Position numbers and translations under genes: made by a program
Assembly: GCA_029259995.1 (NCBI GenBank)
Contig: JAJDEC010000167.1
Location: forward strand, 1 to 6,346
Length of the DNA: 6,346 nucleotides
Source: Phycisphaerae bacterium
GTDB taxonomy: Bacteria > Planctomycetota > Phycisphaerae > UBA1845 > UTPLA1
Direction of reading: 5' to 3'
Part shown: one piece after another, positions 1 to 6,346 of the stretch
How the letters are laid out: each line of letters starts with the position of its first letter
Position numbering within the stretch: position 1 is the stretch's first letter
Notes under the pieces: model-generated
The model's input: the letters and a program-made list of their open reading frames with translations, nothing else
Told to the model about the DNA's origin: nothing
Databases searched by the model: none

Positions 1-66
1 TTCTGTTTCGATGCCGACGCCGTGCAGCGTCATCGGGTCGGTCGGATCCGGATCTTCATACGGCAT
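1..66 (-). CDS. N-terminus of an unidentified protein, cut by the window edge
   Basis: Only the first 22 codons are in the window, starting at an ATG at 66-64. They read MPYEDPDPTDPM followed by TLHGVGIETE, with no stop. The ATG has a good Shine-Dalgarno sequence (AGGAG at 77-73, 6 nt spacing) that overlaps the stop codon of the alpha-subunit gene, so the gene is almost certainly the next member of the same operon and may be translationally coupled to it. The N-terminus is acidic and proline-rich, with no signal peptide, so the product is probably cytoplasmic. It does not look like the start of an NXR/Nar beta Fe-S subunit as I remember it. A TorD/NarJ-like assembly chaperone or a small accessory protein would fit the position, but nothing visible proves either. 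The function is left open. Confidence 0.7.
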   Translation of the reverse strand, partial: MPYEDPDPTDPMTLHGVGIETE

Positions 67-72
67 GACGAA

Positions 73-77
73 CTCCT
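73..77 (-). promoter_or_regulatory. Ribosome binding site overlapping the nxrA stop codon
   Basis: AGGAG lies on the minus strand, 6 nt before the ATG at 66. Its first two bases are the last two of the TAG stop of the alpha gene. The overlap argues for translational coupling and for the truncated gene being part of the same transcript. Confidence 0.7.
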
Positions 78-3000
78 AGAAGTCTTCGATGATCACTTCC
101 TGCCTGCCGGCGCCGAAGTCGCCGACATAACCGCCGGCAAGGTATCTCCGCATGACGTCATTTTCGTTGGACGGCGTCAGCCCCGTGGTAGCCGGCGCCC
201 AGACGCCCTTTCCGCCCAGTCCGCCGTCCTCCGCTTTGACCACACGCACAAGGGTTTCCTTCGGAACGGTATTGACGGCGTGATTGTCCGCCTCGCCACC
301 GAAGATGAATCCCATGTACGCCTTCGTCTTGTGAAACAACGTATCTGTCTGATGCATCGGCATATGCCAGTTTCGTGTCACGCTTTGCTGCGAGCCGTAT
401 CGCACATTGGCCTGGTAACCGTCGTCTGACAGCGCGCGACCGTCTTTCCTGGTTTCGTGCGCCTTGACGCTCTTCTCCGTCGCGATGTACGGCGCGTGTT
501 TCATCATCACGACGTTGTAGGGATAGGCGGGGTTGTACACGGCGCGAAGCATCAGCCTGGCGACTTTGTAGAACGGATCATCCGGCTTGGCGCCGCGATA
601 GGGCCGATCGGCGGGGTTTGCGTCGACATAGACGTAGTCGCCATCGTTGATGCCCTGGTCCTTGGCTGCCTGCGGATTCATGTGGAGCTGATGATCGCCG
701 ACGTACGGCGACCGGCGGTCCATTCGATGCGGATCCCCGAAGTTGCTGTCGAAGATGTTGTGCCAGTCCACGTTGCTCCATTGTGAATGGACACGATGTC
801 GCGTCTTTGGCGTCAGGCAGTAGTACTTGAAACCCCGCTGCCATAGGAAATTGTTCGACTGCTGAACATCACGCCATGACATTTTGATGTTTCGCACTGT
901 TCGATCATCCCAGTGCTCCGCGTCGGCGGGGATGCCGTAGTCCTCTGGCCGCACGAAGGGATTGGTCGACACGATGACATTCGGCAAATAGGGCGTCGCC
1001 TCGGGGCCTTCGCGATGGACGATGAAATTCTCGCCGTACTCAATGGCCTCGGGCACATCCGTGTAGGCGTGAATCCTTCCCGTATCGGTGTGGAACGGTT
1101 CGCCGTCATGAACCTGCTCCCAGAACGGAATCCGTGGATAGGTGCGGAACAGCATCAGTGCGGCCCCCGGCGGACCATATTTCCCGGCCATGATGTCGCT
1201 GAGTTGATAGCCGACCGTCGTTGTCGACGTGTCCAGCAATCGCTGGATGTAGACGCCACGCTGGTTCTCATGTTCGAATTTGAAATAGTCGTGGAATCGA
1301 GTATCTCCGATCTCCGAACCCACGGCTTTCGCAATATTCGCCAGAATCGTCAGATCATCCTTTGAGTCGAAGACCGGCTTGATGCCACCCTTCCATATCT
1401 GAAGAAACGGATTCGAACAGGAGGCCGTGATTTCCAGATCCTGAAACTCGACCCAACTGTTGGCGGGCAGTCCGATGTCGGCGTATTGCACAGACGCCGT
1501 CATGACGATGTCCTGCGAGATGATCATCTCGATCATCGGATTGACATTCTTGAACATGTCATACGCATGCTTGGCGTTGTTGAACAAATTGACGTTGTTG
1601 AAGTGCAGCGTCTTTGTGGGCGTCGGCATGTGGCTCTGACCGGTAAATACCTTCCGGCCGTTCTTCGGCGTATCCACGATGAGCGGACGATCGCCGTGAT
1701 TCCAATAGGCGGGTTCTTCGCCTTTGCAACACAGGCGGACTTTCACGTTCTTGCCGTGTGCGGACTGGTCCAGATTCGGCGCGAACGGATCCTCGCCGAC
1801 CCAGCCTTTGAAGCCGGGCCCCGTGATCTTGCTCCCCTGGAATAAGGCGGCCTTGTAGTTCCCCGCCCAGCCGTGCACGCCCGTACCCTTCTTGCCGATA
1901 TTGCCTGTCAGCATGATCGGCAGGTATGCCGCGCGATTCGCTTCTGTCGCATGGAACCAGTGGTTGATTCCCTCGCCCTGATGGATCGCGACGGGACCGC
2001 CATCCTGCGTCGTCTCCCATATGTCTCTCGCCATTCGCTCGATCAGCGACTTGGGCGAGTGCGTGATCTCGGCGACAGAATCGAGATCGTAGTCACGAAG
2101 GTGCACCTGGTACATCGACCAGAGCGTCTTGACTTCGACCTCCGAACCGTCCACCAGCTTGATCGACCAGGTGCCATCCAACGCAGGCACGATTCCTGCC
2201 TGTGTCAGTTTCTTCCCGATGTCATCGCGCGTGATCGCGACAGGCTTGTTCGCCTTCGCATCCCAGACAACCCGGTCACCGATCTTGTCATGTTGATCGT
2301 CGGTGAGTCCTTGAACCTTGTAGCTCGGCCCATTCTTGGAGAGATTGCTCCGATAGCCCGGAAACACATCCTCGGCGCGCAATCGCTCCAGCGTGTCCGT
2401 CCGAACCAGCAACGGAAAATCCGTGAATTGTGATATGAAAGGCTCGTCATACCACTTGTTGTCGATCATGTGCCGCGTGACGCCCAGCCAGAATGCGGCA
2501 TCTGTCTGCGGACGAATAGGTATCCAGTAGTCCGCCTTGGTGCTGGGCGCGCCGTACTCCGGCGCAATGACGACGATTCGACCGCCGCGCTCCATGCATT
2601 CGATGAACCAGTGAGAATCCGTGAGCTTGTTCTCAACGAGATTCTTGCCGTTCATGATGATCAGTTTGCTGAACCGCAGGTCGTTGAAGTCGCAGTCGCT
2701 GTTCTGCAGGCCGTGCACCCACGGTTGTCCCGGGGTCTGATCGCCATGCCACGTGTAATTGCTCCAGTTGCGGCCGCCGCGCGCCTGATCCGGTCCGACG
2801 CCGCGAACGTGTGCATCCAGCAGCGCCATCGAGTTGTTGAGCCGGTACATGCCGTACTTGCCAATGACCCCGAGCAGACCCATGCCGCCGCGCATCTTGA
2901 ATGTCCGGGTGCCGGCGCCGCCCATTTCCGAGATCATCTCTTCGGGATATCCCTGAGCACGCAGCTTTTCTGCGCCGGAATCACCGCTGTACCTTTTGGC

Positions 3001-3576
3001 GACCACGACATACGCCTTGGCGATATAGCGGAATACATCATCCCAGGCGATGCGAATCTGCTCGTCGGTTCCCCGACTGTCGAATTTGTATTTTGACCTG
3101 TTGTTGTCCACATCCAGATCCGGAAAGCCGGCATCGGCCCAGTCTTTCCAGCCCTTTCGAATGACCGGGTGCTTGAGTCGATAAGGCCCGTAGATCAGTC
3201 GATGATAGGTGTATCCCTTGGCGCACTGGCGTGGGTTCCAGTTCGGCGTGGCCTTGTTGCCGTAGATGTCTCCGTACGTCTGATAGTCGTATTGCGACCC
3301 CATGCGAGTAATGATGCCGTTGCGTGTGTAGGCCTGCACACGGCAGGCATGCGTGTCGTTCGGCGAACACACCCAACTGAATTTGGCATCATACTTGTAC
3401 TGATCGCGATAGATCTTCTCCCACCCGCGATTGGGGTAGAATGCCAGTGGATTCGAAATGTCTTCCCGAAACGCCAAGGACTGCATCGGCCAGCCGAGGC
3501 TCGAAGCCGCGCCGATCGCAATGCCTGTCGTCTTCAAGAAATGGCGCCTGGAAATCCCATCTTCGTTCATCGCCAT
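76..3576 (-). CDS. nxrA: Nitrite oxidoreductase / nitrate reductase-type molybdopterin alpha subunit (NxrA-like), Tat-exported
   Basis: This 1166-residue catalytic subunit belongs to the type II DMSO-reductase family. Its family role is two-electron conversion between nitrite and nitrate at a Mo-bisMGD centre. Residues 9-15 (SRRHFLK) form a canonical twin-arginine motif, followed by a hydrophobic stretch to about residue 30, so the enzyme should be folded in the cytoplasm and exported. The FS0 cluster motif is C70-x3-D74-x3-C78-x39-C118, with Asp in place of the second Cys. D279 in HGDQTPG aligns by eye with the Mo-ligand Asp of NarG. The central and C-terminal blocks (YWNHGDRPL near 624-632, ANSWVEFQD near 705-713, NPADRPY near 987-993, KHAPYIATE near 1026-1034, the adjacent AHETR-DGRAL, and EADNHAVNTVPKETLVRV near 1095-1112) are the NxrA signature as I recall it from Nitrospira, Nitrospina and anammox bacteria. 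The length also fits (about 1150 residues). The first ATG is chosen because GAGG sits 8 nt upstream; the second ATG, two codons later, is less well spaced. The gene starts 54 nt after the gamma-like gene. A nitrate-reducing role or a related type II enzyme is possible, but the family call is firm. Confidence 0.9.
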   Translation of the reverse strand: MAMNEDGISRRHFLKTTGIAIGAASSLGWPMQSLAFREDISNPLAFYPNRGWEKIYRDQYKYDAKFSWVCSPNDTHACRVQAYTRNGIITRMGSQYDYQTYGDIYGNKATPNWNPRQCAKGYTYHRLIYGPYRLKHPVIRKGWKDWADAGFPDLDVDNNRSKYKFDSRGTDEQIRIAWDDVFRYIAKAYVVVAKRYSGDSGAEKLRAQGYPEEMISEMGGAGTRTFKMRGGMGLLGVIGKYGMYRLNNSMALLDAHVRGVGPDQARGGRNWSNYTWHGDQTPGQPWVHGLQNSDCDFNDLRFSKLIIMNGKNLVENKLTDSHWFIECMERGGRIVVIAPEYGAPSTKADYWIPIRPQTDAAFWLGVTRHMIDNKWYDEPFISQFTDFPLLVRTDTLERLRAEDVFPGYRSNLSKNGPSYKVQGLTDDQHDKIGDRVVWDAKANKPVAITRDDIGKKLTQAGIVPALDGTWSIKLVDGSEVEVKTLWSMYQVHLRDYDLDSVAEITHSPKSLIERMARDIWETTQDGGPVAIHQGEGINHWFHATEANRAAYLPIMLTGNIGKKGTGVHGWAGNYKAALFQGSKITGPGFKGWVGEDPFAPNLDQSAHGKNVKVRLCCKGEEPAYWNHGDRPLIVDTPKNGRKVFTGQSHMPTPTKTLHFNNVNLFNNAKHAYDMFKNVNPMIEMIISQDIVMTASVQYADIGLPANSWVEFQDLEITASCSNPFLQIWKGGIKPVFDSKDDLTILANIAKAVGSEIGDTRFHDYFKFEHENQRGVYIQRLLDTSTTTVGYQLSDIMAGKYGPPGAALMLFRTYPRIPFWEQVHDGEPFHTDTGRIHAYTDVPEAIEYGENFIVHREGPEATPYLPNVIVSTNPFVRPEDYGIPADAEHWDDRTVRNIKMSWRDVQQSNNFLWQRGFKYYCLTPKTRHRVHSQWSNVDWHNIFDSNFGDPHRMDRRSPYVGDHQLHMNPQAAKDQGINDGDYVYVDANPADRPYRGAKPDDPFYKVARLMLRAVYNPAYPYNVVMMKHAPYIATEKSVKAHETRKDGRALSDDGYQANVRYGSQQSVTRNWHMPMHQTDTLFHKTKAYMGFIFGGEADNHAVNTVPKETLVRVVKAEDGGLGGKGVWAPATTGLTPSNENDVMRRYLAGGYVGDFGAGRQEVIIEDF

Positions 3577-3630
3577 GGCCTGATCCTCGTCTCGTCTGAT
3601 TTGCGAATACAGCTGCCGCGTAGTTGGCAG

Positions 3631-5457
3631 TTACTCGATTACCAGTTTTTGCCAGATGCTGATATTCTTTTTTCCGTCCCGATCGCCCGCGCTGCCGTTC
3701 CATATCGCGAAGGATACGGGCAGGTAGTCCCCGGACTTGAACACGCGCTCATCATCCTCGCCACCGCAGACGTGGTCGTGCGGAAGGTCCATCGATCGCT
3801 GAAGCTGTACGTACCACAGCCCTCGGTTGTAGACCGCCTGACCTTCGACGATCTGCATTTCGGCAGGTTTTCCTGACAGCGTCCCCGGGCCGCGTGCCAC
3901 GAGACACTCGACCGGCGTCTTGAGCGTCGGATCGGCAACGAGATTTCCCGCGCCCCATGCCGTGATGAACAGCGACGCGTGCGTCGTAATCGACTGATAC
4001 GGCCACTCGAACGCCGATATGCCGTTTGGCAGAGCGTCCTGCTCCGGATAGAAATCGCCGACTCGGTCAGGGAACGCGGAATCTACGTCCTGGTAGCCTT
4101 CTTCGATGTTCTTCTGTCGATCAGCTTTCCACATCCAGATATTGACGCCACCTTGTGGTCCACTGTTTCCCATATAGAAGGGTGGATCGCTTGTCAGCGA
4201 AAACTGGATCGCCACAGCGTCTCGAAACGCCTCCTGGCGCACTGCCGAATCATCCCTGGACGGATCGATCCATGCCAGGCGGATTGCCAGATCTTTGTCA
4301 TTGTGCAACGCCTGCACGATGACCCCCTCGATTCGTTCGTCCTCCCACCAGAGCGGTGTCATGCCGACATACGACGCCCGCGCTCGCGACCACGCGTCAT
4401 TCATCGGGCCATCGGGCAATTCGCCAGTCAGACGCGGCGCGACGATTGTTCCCTGCTTGAGTTGCGCTCGCTCCTGCGCGCCTTGGCGCATGAGGGATTG
4501 TGTGTAGTGAATGAGGTCCCACATTTCGTCATCGCTGTAGATACCTTCCGACGATGGCATCGGCGTGCCGTTCATGCCCTTGAGGATTCGCGCGTAGAGC
4601 TGATGCCCTTGGGAGCCTCCTTTGAAAATTCCCTGCACAAACGAGCGTGGGGGAACCGGATAACCCTCTGCATCCTCCTTGACGGCCGCATCGACAGGTT
4701 CTCCATCGACGCCGTGGCAGCTTGCGCAGTTCTCCAGATAGTGGCGACGACCACGAAACCAGCGAATATCGTCAAACGGGGGCTCAGGTGATACCACGAT
4801 CGCGCGCCCGGGAACCGTCCGTTCGGCAAGAACGGATTCCAGTTCTTCCTGTCGGATCGTGCCATCGGCAACCCAGTTCTCAAGGATTGCTCGAGTCGCT
4901 CCACGATGAATCTCTCTTACGTAAGCCACCAGCGCATCGATATCGGCTTTCGGAAGATGGGCCCATGGCGGCATCGCGGAACCGGGCATGCCGTTGCTGA
5001 TGGTTCTGAACAGGTCCTCGTCGCTGGGGATGAGATTCTCTGTGGTCGAGAGTTTGAATTTGCCCTTTGTGAAATCACGTGGCCGGGGATTCATGAGGTA
5101 CGCGAACTTGCCGGCCCCATCGCCGTTGTCACCGTGGCAGATCGCACACTGCTTCGCGAAGAGTTCACGTCCCCGATCAAGCAGGGCGTTTGCGTCGCCG
5201 GATTCTGTGTCCGATGTCAGATCATGTCGGGAATGATCGACAGCAGTCATCTGCCCGATGGTTGACTTGTCGATTGGCTCCGTTTTGAGCCCTGCGGTTG
5301 TGGGCGATTGAGCCGCTCGACCATCGGTTCCGTCTGCGCTGGCGACGCCGAGCGGCGGCAGGAGACTGATCGTCGCGATGCAGATGACAAGCACAAGGAA
5401 AGTAACAGACGGCCAGAGTAATGAGCTTTTCTTCGTGTGAGTCCTGTGTGACGACAT
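3631..5457 (-). CDS. nxrC: Secreted dihaem cytochrome c fused to an ethylbenzene-dehydrogenase-type haem b domain (NXR gamma-like)
   Basis: This 608-residue periplasmic electron-transfer protein is the likely gamma partner of the downstream alpha subunit. Residues 1-41 form a Sec signal: a basic start with K9-K10, a hydrophobic core of about 11-37, and an ASA cleavage motif at 39-41. The first class I cytochrome c domain has CAICH at 104-108, with M162 in AMPPW as the probable axial ligand. The second has CASCH at 244-248, with M300 in TPMP as the probable ligand. Residues from about 337 to the end form an EB_dh / DdhC-like domain, recognised by DAVAIQFS (413-420), PPFYMG (425-430) and VNIWMWKA (438-445). 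By analogy with ethylbenzene dehydrogenase gamma, M429 and a lysine at 596 or 597 (DGKKNIS) would bind haem b. The start at 5457 is preferred over an in-frame ATG at 5490. GGAGG lies 9 nt before 5457, whereas 5490 has no Shine-Dalgarno and falls in the predicted -10 box. The gene precedes nxrA by 54 nt, consistent with co-transcription. The nxrC name rests on domain content and position. Confidence 0.87.
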   Translation of the reverse strand: MSSHRTHTKKSSLLWPSVTFLVLVICIATISLLPPLGVASADGTDGRAAQSPTTAGLKTEPIDKSTIGQMTAVDHSRHDLTSDTESGDANALLDRGRELFAKQCAICHGDNGDGAGKFAYLMNPRPRDFTKGKFKLSTTENLIPSDEDLFRTISNGMPGSAMPPWAHLPKADIDALVAYVREIHRGATRAILENWVADGTIRQEELESVLAERTVPGRAIVVSPEPPFDDIRWFRGRRHYLENCASCHGVDGEPVDAAVKEDAEGYPVPPRSFVQGIFKGGSQGHQLYARILKGMNGTPMPSSEGIYSDDEMWDLIHYTQSLMRQGAQERAQLKQGTIVAPRLTGELPDGPMNDAWSRARASYVGMTPLWWEDERIEGVIVQALHNDKDLAIRLAWIDPSRDDSAVRQEAFRDAVAIQFSLTSDPPFYMGNSGPQGGVNIWMWKADRQKNIEEGYQDVDSAFPDRVGDFYPEQDALPNGISAFEWPYQSITTHASLFITAWGAGNLVADPTLKTPVECLVARGPGTLSGKPAEMQIVEGQAVYNRGLWYVQLQRSMDLPHDHVCGGEDDERVFKSGDYLPVSFAIWNGSAGDRDGKKNISIWQKLVIE

Positions 5458-5466
5458 GATACGAAT

Positions 5467-5471
5467 CCTCC
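5467..5471 (-). promoter_or_regulatory. Ribosome binding site that fixes the start of the cytochrome/gamma gene
   Basis: A perfect GGAGG lies 9 nt upstream of the ATG at 5457. The alternative upstream ATG at 5490 is preceded by a pyrimidine-rich sequence without a purine-rich Shine-Dalgarno. Starting at 5457 also places the basic residues directly before the hydrophobic signal core. Confidence 0.75.
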
Positions 5472-5482
5472 GGATGAATCCG
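5471..5482. repeat. Short dyad at the predicted transcription start (possible operator)
   Basis: CGGAT-TC-ATCCG on the minus strand is a perfect inverted repeat with 5-bp arms and a 2-bp centre. It extends to 7-bp arms if one mismatch is allowed. It lies just downstream of the predicted -10 box and touches the Shine-Dalgarno. The 2-nt centre is too tight for a good RNA hairpin, so a protein-binding site is the likelier meaning. No known Rrf2 consensus is matched, and chance is possible. Confidence 0.3.
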
Positions 5483-5488
5483 AACCGC

Positions 5489-5518
5489 ATATTAAGGAGT
5501 TCTGGATAAAGAGGTCAA
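5489..5518 (-). promoter_or_regulatory. Candidate sigma70-type promoter for the nxr operon
   Basis: On the minus strand, TTGACC (5518-5513, five of six matches to the -35 consensus) is followed after 18 bp by TAATAT (5494-5489, four of six matches to the -10 consensus). An AT-rich stretch with seven consecutive T's at 5535-5529 lies upstream. Transcription would begin near 5482, giving a leader of about 25 nt that holds the GGAGG. The position agrees with the start chosen for the gamma-like gene. This is a by-eye match only. Confidence 0.45.
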
Positions 5519-5669
5519 GAATAAACCCAAAAAAAGTTCATCATGGATTTCCGAGAAAACGATACGTGCCGAATGTGCGTCGACAATCGTCGGGTAGAAG
5601 ATTCCCCGGGGGTTCCATCGAGCATCGCGTTTCGTTTCCAAAGGTGGACCATTTTCAACGCGTCCTTAT

Positions 5670-5683
5670 CGGGACGAATCCCG
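5670..5683. repeat. Small perfect hairpin after the regulator gene
   Basis: On the minus strand CGGGA-TTCG-TCCCG can form a 5-bp stem with a UUCG loop, about 50 nt after the regulator's stop codon. No run of T's follows, so it is not a classical intrinsic terminator. It could stabilise the 3' end of the regulator mRNA or be incidental. Confidence 0.35.
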
Positions 5684-5734
5684 GCCGCCTGCTCGACGCC
5701 ATTCAAATGCGTGCCGAACCAACAATAATCGAAC

Positions 5735-6163
5735 TCATGGTTTCCGCCGGCGCCGAGGGCCAAGCCCCTCCATGCCGACTTCGTTAAGCGTCGTATTCTC
5801 GAGCATCTGCCGAAACGCAATGGAGATCGGCTTCCAATGGTCGTGGAATCCGCATGGATGATCATCGTTGCAGCGCGGCTGACCGAACGGGCAGCTCGCA
5901 CGATCCAGTACGTCGTCGTAAAGAGAAAGAATGTCAACCAGCTTGATTTTCTCGCTTGGCCGCGTGAGCCGGAAGCCGCCTCCCACACCACGCGTTGATT
6001 CCAGCATTCCTGCACGAACCGCGTTGTTCAGAATACGGGATAGGTATTGAGCCGGCACGCCGGTCTTGGCCGCGATGTCCTTCGCCAGAACCGGGCCGTC
6101 TCCTGTCTGACCGGCGATGAATGCGAAGGCTCTCAAAGCATATTGGGCGGTCACGGATAACAT
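5735..6163 (-). CDS. Rrf2-family transcriptional regulator with a probable Fe-S cluster site
   Basis: This 142-residue DNA-binding regulator belongs to the Rrf2 (IscR/NsrR) family. The N-terminus MLSVTAQYALRAF is typical of the family. Residues about 24-58 hold the winged-helix DNA-binding region (LAKDIAAKTGVPAQYLSRIL), and RGVGGGFRL at 58-66 is the wing. C91, C98 and C104 (C-x6-C-x5-C), followed by H107, sit where IscR carries its [2Fe-2S] ligands and where NsrR carries its cluster cysteines. The Asp near residue 8 that serves as a ligand in NsrR is not present; Q7 or Y8 takes its place. The cluster type and the signal (NO, O2, iron-sulfur status or redox) are therefore open, and I give no gene symbol. 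The arginine-rich end (GPRRRRKP) is normal in length for the family. The start has a modest AAGG 5 nt upstream. The gene lies directly upstream of the nxr genes on the same strand, suggesting that it regulates them, itself, or both. Confidence 0.88.
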   Translation of the reverse strand: MLSVTAQYALRAFAFIAGQTGDGPVLAKDIAAKTGVPAQYLSRILNNAVRAGMLESTRGVGGGFRLTRPSEKIKLVDILSLYDDVLDRASCPFGQPRCNDDHPCGFHDHWKPISIAFRQMLENTTLNEVGMEGLGPRRRRKP

Positions 6164-6251
6164 TGTCGCCTTGTTTACTCGCTGAGCAGAAAACAGGCAA
6201 TACCTCGCCTCTGAAGGATTGCTCCAGACAAGGCTGCGGCATCACGCCAGC

Positions 6252-6274
6252 GCGGCCGTTTCAACGTTGGCCGC
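6252..6274. repeat. GC-rich inverted repeat upstream of the regulator
   Basis: GCGGCC and GGCCGC form perfect 6-bp arms around an 11-nt centre. That centre includes most of an 8-bp palindrome, CAACGTTG (6262-6269). The element lies about 90 bp upstream of the regulator's ATG. No T-run follows on either strand, so it is not a clear terminator. It may be an operator, an mRNA leader structure, or the end of a neighbouring unit. Confidence 0.35.
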
Positions 6275-6346
6275 AACGATCCTCGAACTTTCCGATCGCA
6301 CCACTTGTCAGTATCACGGATGATTCAAAACCGTTAGCGACACCGG

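Larger units (their letters stand above)
5458..5734. other. 277-bp intergenic region between the regulator and the nxr genes
   Basis: No convincing gene is present. A reading frame continuing on the minus strand through this gap overlaps the regulator in another frame, lacks a Shine-Dalgarno and resembles nothing I know. The gap contains the small hairpin near its right end, an AT-rich tract, the candidate promoter and the dyad, all listed separately. Its length, compared with 54 nt between the gamma-like and alpha genes, suggests that the nxr genes have their own promoter. Confidence 0.6.

Noticed and set aside
3169..4791. Long plus-strand reading frames (about 235 and 270 codons) opposite the alpha and gamma-like genes
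   Set aside because: They are antisense to two well-supported genes, lack recognisable domains and ribosome sites, and are what the codon bias of a GC-rich gene produces on its opposite strand.
5458..5490. Upstream ATG at 5490 as the start of the cytochrome/gamma gene
   Set aside because: It has no Shine-Dalgarno and overlaps the predicted -10 box. The ATG at 5457 has GGAGG at 9 nt spacing and a normal signal peptide.
5529..5560. Run of seven T's (minus strand) as an intrinsic terminator of the regulator gene
   Set aside because: Only a very weak stem (about 4 bp) can be drawn upstream of the T-run. It is better read as an AT-rich element next to the promoter.
5515..6015. Minus-strand frame of 166 codons overlapping the regulator and running into the gap
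   Set aside because: Most of it lies inside the Rrf2 gene in another frame. The remainder has no Shine-Dalgarno, no known motif and ends in the candidate promoter. A frameshifted extension of Rrf2 is not needed, since that protein is already full length.
6164..6195. TTGCCT-17 bp-TAAACA as a promoter for the regulator
   Set aside because: The -10 match is poor, and transcription would begin almost at the ATG, downstream of the ribosome site. The real promoter is probably further upstream and not recognisable by eye.
1..6346. CRISPR arrays, insertion sequences, tRNA or rRNA genes
   Set aside because: No regularly spaced repeats, transposase motifs, terminal inverted repeats or RNA-gene signatures were seen on either strand.

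Overview
All genes in this window lie on the minus strand and run from the right edge to the left: an Rrf2-family regulator, a secreted haem protein (gamma-like), a large molybdopterin oxidoreductase (alpha), and the first 22 codons of another gene cut off by the left edge. The alpha subunit is the anchor. It has a twin-arginine leader, a C-x3-D-x3-C...C iron-sulfur motif, and long stretches that I recognise from memory as the nitrite oxidoreductase (NXR) alpha subunit of the Nitrospira / Nitrospina / anammox type. No search was run.

The organism is probably a bacterium with a periplasm-facing nitrite oxidoreductase or nitrate reductase of that clade. Base composition looks moderately GC-rich by eye, which does not suggest the AT-rich anammox genera, but the phylum cannot be fixed from this window. 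Candidates are Nitrospirota, Nitrospinota, Planctomycetota or a related lineage that carries a transferred nxr locus.

Layout: 6164-6346 is a short leader with one GC-rich inverted repeat and no gene. 5735-6163 encodes the Rrf2 regulator, which has three cysteines and a histidine placed to bind an Fe-S cluster. 5458-5734 is a 277-bp gap with a small hairpin, a plausible sigma70-type promoter and a dyad at the predicted transcription start. 3631-5457 encodes a Sec-secreted protein with two c-type haem domains followed by an ethylbenzene-dehydrogenase-type haem b domain. 76-3576 encodes the alpha subunit. 1-66 is the start of an unidentified gene whose ribosome binding site overlaps the alpha stop codon.

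Inferred joint function: alpha carries the Mo-bisMGD active site and the FS0 cluster and is exported by Tat, presumably with a beta Fe-S subunit. No beta gene lies inside the window. The gamma-like protein would take electrons through haem b and then two c haems, giving a built-in path to a soluble carrier or terminal oxidase. The upstream Rrf2 protein is a good candidate for controlling the operon in response to NO, O2 or Fe-S status. Whether the enzyme oxidises nitrite or reduces nitrate in vivo cannot be read from sequence.
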